A DNA stretch of 64,000 bases, taken from contig JACEVL010000777.1 of the NCBI GenBank assembly GCA_020284085.1, forward strand, positions 186,001 through 250,000, written 5' to 3'. The notes under the pieces are model-generated. The model saw only the letters and a program-made list of their open reading frames with translations, was not told where the DNA came from and did no database searches. The stretch comes from Aporrectodea caliginosa (Eukaryota; Annelida; Clitellata; Crassiclitellata; Lumbricidae). Position numbers and translations under genes: made by a program. Below, in pieces: positions 26,064-38,000 of this stretch (the first letter of the stretch is position 1; the number at the start of each line of letters is the position of its first letter).

Positions 26064-29000
26064 ATGTGTGTATCTGTTGTTTGCAAGTATGTTTTTGTGT
26101 TATGGATGTCTGATGTGACTTTTAAATGCAACGATGTAGCTGTGAACTTGAGTGTTCAATTATTTTATTTCTTAACTTTTCAAGAAACTCTTTATTTATA
26201 GTTGGACTGTATTATAGTTTTATTTTACAAGTATTCTTTTGTGCTCAGTTCTCTGTGTGGTACTGTACACGTTACATTTTTGCTTCCATTGCCATATCGT
26301 TCGCACTGGGAGCGCCTCTGATTGGCGTGCACTGTGAGAGGTGCTTTATAAATCTTTAAATACAATACAATACAATATCATTTTGAACTATGGTAATAGA
26401 CAACCTTATCTGAGACAATAATCTTTCAGGTTATGCCTCTTGCATTCCACTCACCTGTAAACAGTTTGCAGAGTTGTAACATGTAGAATTTGTGATGAGT
26501 AAAGGATGTGATGAGGATTTTGATGTATGTCTGTATGTATGCATGCATGCTTTCTTGCTTACATATGTACATATCTGGATGTTTATATAAACATCTTTTT
26601 GTCATTCTTAACTACTACTTTGCAGTTTAGGGGTATTAATATTGTTTGCTGTTTTTCTTTGTTTCAAACACTTTTACTATTACAACAACTTACTGTACTC
26701 AGGAACACTTGAGTTATCGTATCGTATCGTATTTAAACATTTGTAAAGCGCCTCTCGTAGGGTGAACCGTTCAGAAGCGCTCCCAGTGTGCTAAGCCCCG
26801 TGAAAATAAACAGGTTTTGAGAAAAGCGAAGGAAGAAGAGAGACTGCCAGAGAGAATTTTAGAGCGAACAGAAGGAGAAAGAGCATTCCAAAGAGAGGGA
26901 CCAATTGAAACAAAGGAACGAGCCTGAGCCATAGCAGTTCTACTACGGGGAACCAAGAAGTCAAGTCTATTGCAGGAACGAAGTGGACGGTGAGAGGAAG
27001 CTGAAAGAGGCCGAAGTATTACGCTAACCAGATATTGAGTTACCTTAGGAATGGCTGTTAATGAAAAGAGTATTGTTCTGCCTTGTTGGAAGTACTAATA
27101 TGGAAAATGCAGTTGGCTCTGTTTGTTGGAAGAGGATTGTTCTGCCACTTCCAAAGTATTACAGATGATGATAAAATTGATAGTTTATGTTGGAAAGCAG
27201 ATTGTTCTGCTAAAAAATGGAAGTATTAATGATGAGAATACAACATGACGTCATGAGATTATAACGAATAACCTTGAGCAAGCAGAAAGGATACATTATA
27301 TGAAAATAACTCTCAGAAAAACAAGAATTTGAAGAAAAGCATGATCTTGGTCATGGCCACCCACTGATATTTATACAGGAGAGGGGCAGAGCATGGATAT
27401 GTGACTTGGCATTGTGGCGTGATGTGGGCCAAAATTATTCAGATGTGAATAACAGGAGTGGTCAAACACCCTATGTGTGGGCATCCTGGGGCATGGATAA
27501 GTAAGTTAGTGTGTTCTTTATTAAGCACAAACAAACGCTCGGCACTTTAAATACAAAGTTCAAAATAATTGCGGTAAAGCATTGATAATTAGGAAAACAA
27601 AATAAAGTCAACAAGAAACAAGAAGTCTAACCGTACAGCATCCTAGCCAAGACACCGTGCCTGGTGAGGGAATCAGATTTATAAGAAGAACACGGTTATG
27701 CGAGCGTGGGCCTAGGCTAGATCATGACCAGTACTTTGGACAGGAGGAGTAGGTCATGGTGGGTGTGGCCAGGATTATTTAAGATGTTTCTAAAGAGGTC
27801 TTGGTTAACTTTTTACAGATTTCCTTAAAGGTGGGAAAAATTTTGGTAGGAAGCCAAGGCATACCAACTTGCGGACCAGTGCGCTTAAGGAGTCAAGTTC
27901 CTACTTACTGGCGAGGCCCTACCATACTTGGGAACAGTATGGCGTGCGGTTGACTGTGGTGGCCCGGACCACATAATGAAGCCTGACCCCTGCGAGCCCA
28001 TGCAAGATCAAAATATGATGGGCGTGGAGAGATTGCTTGGCCCGTATACAGTCTTTGAATATAGGGGGATAAAACTGAACTTGTTGGTAATCTCAGACAG
28101 ATAGACAGTTTATCCCCAGAGCCCTATATAGAAGCTCTCTTGGTGATATAGGCTAATCTGACATTGTATGACTAAAAACACTACACTCATTTTAAACTTT
28201 TCTATTAGGCTACTATTATGTATCAGATAGCGGTGTGTCTACCTGTTTCTTTCCAATAAATGAATATATTATATCTCGACGCCCAGTATATTCAGTGACA
28301 TAATCCTTTTAATTCCATGTAGGCCTTTAGGGCCCTGTTTAAGATTTTCCTTTGGTCTGGTAAAAACAATCTCGGATTTAGAGTGGTTCAGGTGGAGATT
28401 ACATTTAACCCTTTAACGACGAGCGTGTACTAAAATGTATGGGAAACTATAGGCAGCTCGTTGTTAAAGGGTTAAGAGTCCAGGTTCTAATATGATTTAA
28501 TTCCTCATCCATGGTGGAGATGTTAGAAGCCAAGACCGCAAGAAAGCAGTCGTCAGCATATTTGAAGATAATTATGATTGAAGCTGTGGAGAGGTTTTAG
28601 GCCGGAGATGACCACCATGAAGTTTACTGGACCCATGCCAGAACCCTGTATTATGCTGGCACTGATGTTAGCCAGTGAAGAGAACAGACCGCAGAACTTG
28701 GTGCAGTGACTACGATTGGTCAGGAGGGAGAGAATGATATTATTACGTCAAGAAATTGCTGTTTTTGAGTGTAGTATGAAATGATTAGGCTACATTATTA
28801 TTAATAAATTTTTAGAGCAAGAATTGCCCAGTAAATAGTGTTTAACTAAGTAAGTGAAAGTAATAAAACATTTATTTACAAACGATTGTTGCTGGCTGCT
28901 GGTCTAGGTCATTATTTGCACAATATTGTCCATGGCTCTGTCAGCATCTCAGCATCCCTAACTTCAGGGTGTCTTCTTTACCCTGTGTGCCTCGTAATTC

Positions 29001-32000
29001 AGCATTCCACTCAGGTTGATTGAGGTTCATCAGTGTCCATATTCTTATCCTGATCTTTTATTATTCTCCTCTTGTGTAGATAGATTCAATCTGTTATATG
29101 TTTGAGTAATAATAAATTTATATAAAGTCTTAATCATATCTGTTAGCTGAACTTGGTGTAATTATGTTATTAATGGTTCTAGTTAAGATGGCTGTCATGT
29201 ATTCATGTTATGTGTGTGTGTCTGTGTGTGTACGTGCATGTGTGTGTGCTTACATATGCTCTAGTGAAACTGTGATGCTTAAAATACTTCTTGAGGTCGT
29301 GTCCGCTTGTTTTCGTTGGTTCTCAGAAGTCTATTATGTCTTGTGGGTGTTATTTGAGCTGATTTAGAATTTCATTGGCTGCATGAATAGGTGTCTCATT
29401 AAGGTATTCAAGAGTGGCATCGTGGAAGAGCCAGATGCTTAATTGGGAAATTAATAACCAGCGTCTTTGATTAGTAATGACTATGACTAACTTCCACAGC
29501 TAGAAATTGACGTCAGGCAGATTCTTACTGGTCTAGAGATTTTACTACCAGGATTTAGATTCAGAGTGTGTCATGACTTCTTCCATCATTTGTGGCTGTT
29601 AGTGCTTTAATTTTGTCAAATAACAGTCATCATGTGGATTGTGGAATAGCATTTGATCTGGCTACATTTGTTTGTGAAAATGCTGCAGCTTGCTGGTATT
29701 TAATTTCTTTGTTTGTAAGATATTCATAATTTTAAAAAGCTTTGGTTTCTTATTTATAACTGACTAGTTTTAATACTTGAAGAATTTTTTAACCTGTGAT
29801 CTGAGGTGGCTGTAAAAAGACATGTGTTGTGAATAACCTTCATTTTTTGGTTGTATAGATAGTCTTGCTTTTTAAGTCAAACATGGTGAAGCTACAGAGT
29901 ATTCAGAACTCTTTGGCTCAAGCCGTAACTAATACATCCAAATATGAACATATAATCCTCTGTCCTTAAATCTTTGCACTGGCTTCCTGTTCAGCAAAGA
30001 ATTCGTTTCAAACTGGGGCTCATAGTTTATAAAACTGTTAAATCTGACCAGTCACAATATCAGTTCTTATTCCCCAGATTTATCATTATTCAATGAGGTC
30101 ATCTGATTATCTTTGGTCATACCTAAATCAAAAACTGTTCTTGGTGAATGAGCTTTTTCAGTTGCTGGGTCTACTTTTTGGAACTCTCTTCCTGTGTATG
30201 TGTGCTGTGCACACTCAGTCATTTGTGTCATTTCTTTCTCAACTGAAAACTTACCTCTTTTAAATCGTTTATCCCCTCTGTCTCTTACGGACTGATCTTT
30301 TGGATATTGACCTGATTACGGCTTGGTTTTGGAGTGCCATCTGTTGATGCCTTGTGCATTAGACACGGGCACAATAGAAGTTGCTAATTACATTACATTA
30401 CATTTTTACAGGCTTTTTGCATCACAATAATCATCATACGTTGTAGTGAATGTACTCCAGATCTGATGTACATGGTAACCAAATAAAACATCATATACGT
30501 GTCTAGCATTGAAATCCTGGTGTGTCATGTGGCATTAGTCTTCTTTCTATTTATCCATGTGGTTCCTGTAGTAGTCTTCCATTTAAATCATACATTTAGT
30601 GTATGATAAGGTGTCTGGTCAGTGGACATTTTTACACTTTTGAACTATGAGAGTTCGAGAAAAGTAATTGATGAGTTGTAGCTTCTATAATTGCTTTGGT
30701 GTGTATGTATATGTGTACATGTGTGTTTGTAAATAATATATGTTGTATTTAATTATATAAATGCAATGACTTGTACAAATTTTATTGCACGCTATTCATT
30801 CTACAGTTGTGTTTTCACTAGGCTTCTATTTGTTCTGCCTTTAGTCCATCTACTTATGCTTAGGACATGGAATATTTTGTGCACTGAGGCCGAAATGATG
30901 GAGTCCAGTGAGAACGATTTCTTACGATATTTATTTGACGGGGCCGAGTGGTATTTAGCGAAGCATTTTGGAGCCGTTTTGTCCATAACGTTTTTACCAA
31001 ATGCGTTTTTGTGTTCGTTTTGTCCTGGGCCGTTCTGATGCTTTATGATAAGGTATCTGGTCAGTGGACATTTTTGCACTTTTGTTGAGAGTTCGAGAAA
31101 AGTAATTGATGAGTTGTAGCTTCTATAGTTGCTTTGGTATGTATGTGTCTCCATGGTTAAAAATGAGCTACAGTTGTCAAATCTCCTGGAATCCAATGCA
31201 TTAGATAGTGGAATCAGTGAGAACATTTCTTACCATTTTAGTGGTATTTAGCAAGCTGGAGCAAGTCCATAACTTACCAAATGTGTGTTCCTGACTGATG
31301 CTTTATGATAATTGCCTTTGTTGTGGATCTTGGATGTGGTTTGTACAGATCTATGGTTAGAAAATGAGCTACATGGTGGAGTTAAGCACCTTATCCAAAC
31401 TGTGTTCGCATTCAGTACTTATACCATTGCTAACGCCATTTCAGTTTCTATCTTTCCATCATTGATCATCTGCAGTTTGAGTTTATTGATAGTGTTATTA
31501 GAGCTGTCACTGTTGTAATAGATTTCTGAAGTGCCAGCTATACCTGTGCAGGCACAGAAGTCTAGCTTAGATATATTTGCCTGTCATTCTTGAAATGGTG
31601 TTTTGGGTTGTGGTTAAAGTGAAGCTTGTTGCTACAACAATTGCATTTAACAATGTCTTTATAATATAGCAGCAATAATAATATAATAATGATATACTAC
31701 CAGTAATAATATTACAGAATAACAAAACAAGGGTAAAAGCAGCATTGCTTCATGAATTTTGTCACTTCCTTAAGTGAATAATTGAGTTCTTTTATCAAGT
31801 TTTAGATTTTAAATGTTGGTTTTAATTTAATCTTGTGGCTTCCATTTGTGAATTTGATGTAAATTGCATTGTAGAATACAATTACAAACACGGAGAAACT
31901 ATTGGCATCTGCTGATGAGTTGGCTCAGACAGGCGAGTGTGACCCTGAGGAGATCTACAGTGAGGCCAGCCAGCTGGAAGAAAGAATGAGTGGATTTCTG

Positions 32001-35000
32001 ATCAGGGTTGAGAAACAGCGACACCTTCTTGATTTGTCAGTCGAATTCTATTCACACACAAAAGAGGTATGATCAGCAGTTTCAGCACTCAGCTAATGCA
32101 GTGTAAATGCACTTATGCACTACTGGTTTATCCATGTTTCTGCTTAACATATATATGCTAAAGAATAAGTTGCAAAATTTTTGACAATTTTTTATGTTAC
32201 TTAACTGGACATTTCTAATGCACCCTTCTCAGATAAGCTACTGGACCAGCTCCAGCAAAAAGAGTTTTTCAAAACTTTCAAAATGGTTCATTTTTAGTAA
32301 CCCGACCGACCACCAGCAAAAAAGATTTTTTCAAAGCATTAAAATGGATCATTTAGTAAACCTGGCCACCATGAGGTTCAATTCACAAGGGAGCTAAGGT
32401 GGATGATAAATATTCACTTTCTGTGCAACCAAGTGCACACGAGTGACTCTATGTATGACTGATTCCTATGTTTGTCTGTCTTTGTCTGCTAATTAGTCAT
32501 AATTACTTAGTTGAGCAATTATGAGTGACCATCCTGCCATTGTTTCCTGTTCATAGCCAAATAGCAGAAGCAGATGACTGTTTATGACTCTGCTGTTGAA
32601 AGAAATCAGGCTGTTGTGCTTGCATGCAAATTTGAAGAATGAACTTCTAAGTGGTAATTTTTCAAGAATAGTTGCTTATGTTTAAATTTCAGTAAATATT
32701 TTGCCATCTTGTTAACAGTGTATCAAATTGCTGTATAAATTACAAGAACTTTTACTTTTTCTGTGAATGATGTGAGCTGTGTTGTTCATCTTAAAGCACA
32801 CATCTTTCATATACTAAAAAATGAATGTTGTGTTTGTTATTTTCTAATTGAGTTTTCTGATTTGTCTGCATTCAGTTGAATCACTGGTTTGAAGAGCTAA
32901 AGAAAGAACTGCAGAGCTCAGAGGTCGCTGATACAATTGAAAGATCTGAAGAGTTGCTCTTTCAGTTTGACCAACAGAGAGAGGCAACGATTAACGCTTG
33001 TGTCAATACAATCAGAGAGGGAGAACATCTAGTTGAACAGCTCAGGTAGGAAAATGCATCAGCTTTACATCATGTATACATGTGAAATTGTCAGTTTGTT
33101 GCCTTCTCAGACATATGCTTCTTAATTGTATTCTTACCATCATGACTGAGGAAGAAGGTTCAAAGCTTTCTTTTATAGGTGGCAAAATACAGCATACATC
33201 TAGTTTGTTTTTGTTTTAAAAATACTGGTGCCGTCACTTGGTAAGAGGTGGAACTGCCATAAGTGTATTACCTGAAGTCATGCAAAGTGTATGGTCTAAC
33301 TTCCAACTTTACTGTTAGAGTGTGTTTGTGGCTTGCATTGTTGGTGTGTTCTTTACAACTTGTTTAGTTATGCAGAAGTTGCTGAAGATTCGGGTGACTT
33401 ATGGTTAATGAGTCTTTTATTTGTCACGAGTGGCTTTTGAATGGTTTATGCATTTATTGTACATGTGTTGTCTAGAAATTTTCATTGAAGCATGATTTGC
33501 CAAAATATTGACTGTTTTAACAGTATCTGGCATAAGTTCTTGAATAAGTGAGCTGGTGAAATGATTGTTTGGTTCATTTCTAGATAAAAGTTACTTGTAA
33601 GCTATTAATAATTAGACACTTGCTTCATCTGCCTGATTGCCACTTACATGATGCCAAATGTCACTTTTTAGAATGTTGCATCCTTAGCAACCAGTCTCAG
33701 CCTCTTAAGCAGCCTTCCTTCTCAGCAACCAGCCTTCCTTAACAGCCAATCTCCTCAGCATTCAGCCTTCTTAGCAACCAGCTTTTTAAGCAACCAGCCT
33801 CCTTTGCTGACCTCCTTACCAACCGTCCTCCTCAGCAACAAGCCTCTGTGGCAGCCATTGTCCTTAGCAACCAGCCTCCTTGGCAGCCACCTTTCTTAGC
33901 CGATCTTGAAGCTGGTTGCTAGAGAGGTTGGTTGCTAAGGAGATTGGTTATAGTTGTAATATTTGCTAGAACATAGGCATTGTAATAGCAGTCATTTTGA
34001 CTTGTAAGTAATAATAATATTTAGGAATATCAATGCTGATGCTAAGAGTTACATAGTATGTTGGTTTTCAGCTGTTTTTTTAAACATGGAAACTTTTGGT
34101 ATCCTGAAAAGTTGCAGGAATAATTAATTACCTTCTTTGCCGTTTGAATAACAGTGTCTGTCATACTTTTGTTATTCAATTCCAGGGCATTTTACATAGA
34201 ATCTGAAAGTCGAGGGAACTCGATAGATCATTCAGACGCAACAAGTATTGAAGGTGAATGTTTGGGGCAAATTCAAATAAGAAATATCTAGGAAACTTGA
34301 ATGAACACCATTATTCCTTGCAGAAAGATACGAAACGTGTTGAGAAACACTGTAAGACGTTTTAAGGAAGCAAATGGAGGGAAATAACATTTTTAAAATG
34401 GCATTGTTTCTTAAAATCTTTATAATAGATTTCTTTTGTTGCTTTTTCTAATTCCAATGTTGTTGTTATTGTTATTGTTATTAAAATTATTATTATCAAT
34501 TGTTTTTTGTCATTATCATAGTACTATTAGTCTAATGACATTTAAATATTTCTGCATAAAGTACAACTGATAGACAATCTGAAATCTGGGGTTGATATGA
34601 GGTCAATCTGTGCTAAATAATTTGATTGATTGTAGGAGTGCTAATGGAACTGCACAATGAAAGAGAAAATCTGGAGGTTTTATGGGCATCTCGTAAGCTG
34701 AAGCTGGACATGGCTCGTGAGCTTCGTGTGTTTGAGAGAGAAGCTCTTCAGGTATAAAATCACCACCTCTTTAATTAAATCTTTATACTATTCTCCATGT
34801 TATCAGTTTTGTACCATATGTCATTGATTTATTTGTGCTTAAGTCTTGCTTTGCCTTTTTAATTCTTTTTTGTCTTCTATGGTAACAATAACTTCTAAAT
34901 GCACATTTCATGTATTTACTACCCGACATAGAAGATGTGGGGCGCGGTGGTGTGTATTCTTGCAGCCAGATCGGGTTCAAATACCAATGTGGGCAATGTG

Positions 35001-38000
35001 TTTTGCTTCGGCGTGAAACTCTGTCTATGGGATCAATACATACATACATGTATTCTAATCTACCAATGTTTGTATGTGTTTTGCATTCTGTCTATGGGAT
35101 CAATTTTCTTGCGTCTGATGGAGTTGCAGTATAGTGTAGTGGTTAGCATGCTGGACTGTCAATTGAGATATCAAATCCCCACCAGGGCAGAAATTTGGTT
35201 CAAGATTTCTGCTCTACCTGCACCTCCTAGCCAACTCAGGTATAATGAGTACACTGACCATACACTGTCGGTGGGAAGATGAGACAGCAAGGGAGAGGAC
35301 TGGCCACTCGCCTTCATATGCCGATGCTAAGAATATGCTAACACTTCATACCCACTGCTGCCTCAGGACTAGCTTATGGGACTGATCATCATTATCAAGT
35401 GTTTGTTGTGTGTTGTTGTGTAGCTGTTGTCTCAACTGGAGCCATGGGGAGAGGAACTGTGTCACATGGAGACAAGTCAGGATGTAGGCAAAGCAGAACA
35501 GATGCTCCAGTTGCACAGTGACTCTGTCCTCCACATGCAGAACTGTGTCTTTGAGGTCTTACAGATGGGTCAGGAATTGGCACAGGTCAGAAACTGTCCT
35601 CACAAGACATTTACTTCCTAACAGTAAACAAGACATTCATTTAAAAATAATATTTTTTGGCATTTTAGTTTTTACAACTTTATTGTTTCATTCTAAAACA
35701 TGAGCAATCAAAAATATGAAGCTAAAATACAGTGATTCATGGTATAGCAGTGAACAATTGGTGTTGAAGTAACCTACTCATTCTGTAATTCTGTTTTGGA
35801 GTGCCATCACCTGATGCCTAGTGCATTAGTAAAATGGCTCTATAGATATTGCAAGATAAGGTGAGATTCATTTGACCAACAACCTGTCTTTGTTCTGTTA
35901 AATTTTAACAATATGTATTCATAGGTAACTTTCGTGGGTGCTCATGTATGAGCTGACATCTTTAGTTTACTTGTAGCTGTGGAGAATTTGAATTATTTGA
36001 CATTAGACTACAATTTCCAAGTAAATTTTTGCAGATGCTTGAACATTCTGGGGTTCAAATCATGGCAGACCACCAGTGTGATGCCCAGCAGCGTATCCAG
36101 ATGCTTCTCGAGTGCCTTCATGAGCGCGAAGTGGAGTTGGAGGAAATGGCCGAACAGAAGAGAGTGAAACTGCACCAGTGTGTTCAGTTGCGCCACCTGG
36201 AGAATGAGGCACGTCAGGTCAACATGTGGATTAGGAACAGCGAATCAATGATCATGGCAGGACTGGTCTGTCCTGGATCATTGCACGAAGCTGAACAGCT
36301 GAAGAAGGAACACGAACAGTTCCAGTTGGCCATTGAGGTTTGATTTTGTGGCATCCTACCTAACTGGACTGCAGTTTATTCAAAGTACTGTACTTTCCAG
36401 GCTAGAAGTCATGGTTTTTTCCTGAGAGTCATGGGTAGTGAAGGTGCTGAACTGATTAATCTGTTTTATATCGAATTGCCTCTCTATCAGTCAAAATATT
36501 ATCCGTAGATCCTTTTAGCTATGTCAAGTGGACCAAGTACTTACCATTGTAAAATCATAACAAATAGCAAAGGTTTTAAACTTTAATTTAAAAATAACTA
36601 AAACTACCGTAACACCACAAGAAACACCAAATGTTGAAAAAATTTTGTTTCAAAAGTGCATAAATTTAATTGTTACAAAAAATTATTTTGTAGCAAGTAC
36701 TTGCTAATAATGGCAATATAGTTACTACCACCAGCAGCACATGCGCTTATACGCAACTGACCATCTGTGTGTGGGTGTGCCGTATCTGCCATTGATTTAT
36801 GTATTGATTTATGTATTGATTTATGTATTGATTTTGCAAAAATTTTGTCACTCTTGCATCACTTCACCGTATACAAAGGAACTACTTACAGCCTGGAAAA
36901 TACAGTAAATGTTGAGCTGTCGTGTTAGAGTTTGATGGAATTAAATTATTATATTTGAGTTTTTATGAGGGTAATATCTTTAGTCATATATCCTTTACTT
37001 CAAAACCTTTTATTGCTGTGTACATTTCCACTACACTGAAATAATTGTTTAGTTTCAAGTATATTGTCTTAGTTTCATTATTAACAACCATTGTGTATTT
37101 GGGCAGAATTCAGATATGTGGGGCATGCTTTTTAAAGAAACCTCAAAAGCTGAAAGTGAAAGCAATTTATTAATGATCCATCGTGCGGGAATACTTGATT
37201 AATAAGCTACTAATAAACTTTTTATCCATTTCTTCTTTCTTTTGTAAGCACACACCTTTTTGTTGTTATGGGTTTTGCTGTTTCTGTTATCTTGTCTCGA
37301 GGTAGTGATAATGTGACTTGTGAAATTATTTAATACCTACGACTATATGGGTTGTCCATTAAGGATGTTCATAAAGAGAGAGTAATGAGGGATCACGAAG
37401 TGTGGACAAACGTGCAAGGGAAGGGAACGGATTGTGCCCAGTACCCAATGTCCTTATCTAAATTTGGTAGACAGATAATGTATATTATTCTGTCTTTACT
37501 TTGCATTGGTTTGACTGTTTCTAATGCGTGTTTAGAAGACACACCAGGTGGCACTCCAGGTCCTCCAGAAAGTGGAGCAGATGATTCAGGCCAACCATTA
37601 CAACAGTGAAGCCGTGAGATCAATTGGAGAAACTGTTTCTACCAGATGGCAGCAGCTCATGTTTCATGCAGAGGAAAGGATGAAGCTCGTCATGGCTTCA
37701 ACAAACTGGTTCAAAATTGCAGAGCAGGTTTGTGAAGCTTTCTCTACTAATCAGAGCTACCATAGCTTTAGCACAAGTTGCTTGTCTATACCAGGTGCTT
37801 TTGAGTCCATTTAGAAATCTGCATTAATTGTAATCATGATCTTAAACTCCAAATTTCTAAAGTGCCACTTGAAAGCTAAGTGCAAGGGATCTGGTTATTC
37901 ATGAGTGCTGCATTGATTCAGCATTCAGATTCAGAGTTTTCCCAGAGATATCGGATGTGGAGATTCAAGTTCAAGTCTACTTAGAAAGATTTCCATTGCA

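Larger units (their letters stand above)
23433..31874 (+). other. Trio: Trio intron 12 (8.4 kb), LINE graveyard
   Basis: The second largest intron of the gene. It holds five LINE fragments in both orientations, a piggyBac-like micro-MITE, TG/TGTA microsatellites and two local duplications, itemised separately. Stretches 24940-25800, 28800-29880 and 31320-31870 show nothing recognisable. (Three copies of an ATTGTTCTGC-containing unit, about 63-bp period, lie at 27066-27240.). Confidence 0.7.

Noticed and set aside
25809..26201. ORFs of 130 (plus) and 94 (minus) codons
   Set aside because: They consist of Cys/Val/Tyr or His/Thr/Tyr repeats translated from a TG/TGTA microsatellite.
34933..35183. 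tRNA genes from A- and B-box matches
   Set aside because: Boxes are followed by SINE bodies and the cloverleaf is not intact by eye.
37352..37623. ORFs overlapping exon 19 in other frames
   Set aside because: Exon 19 at 37536-37727 has a clear Trio spectrin match in its own frame; these are shadows.
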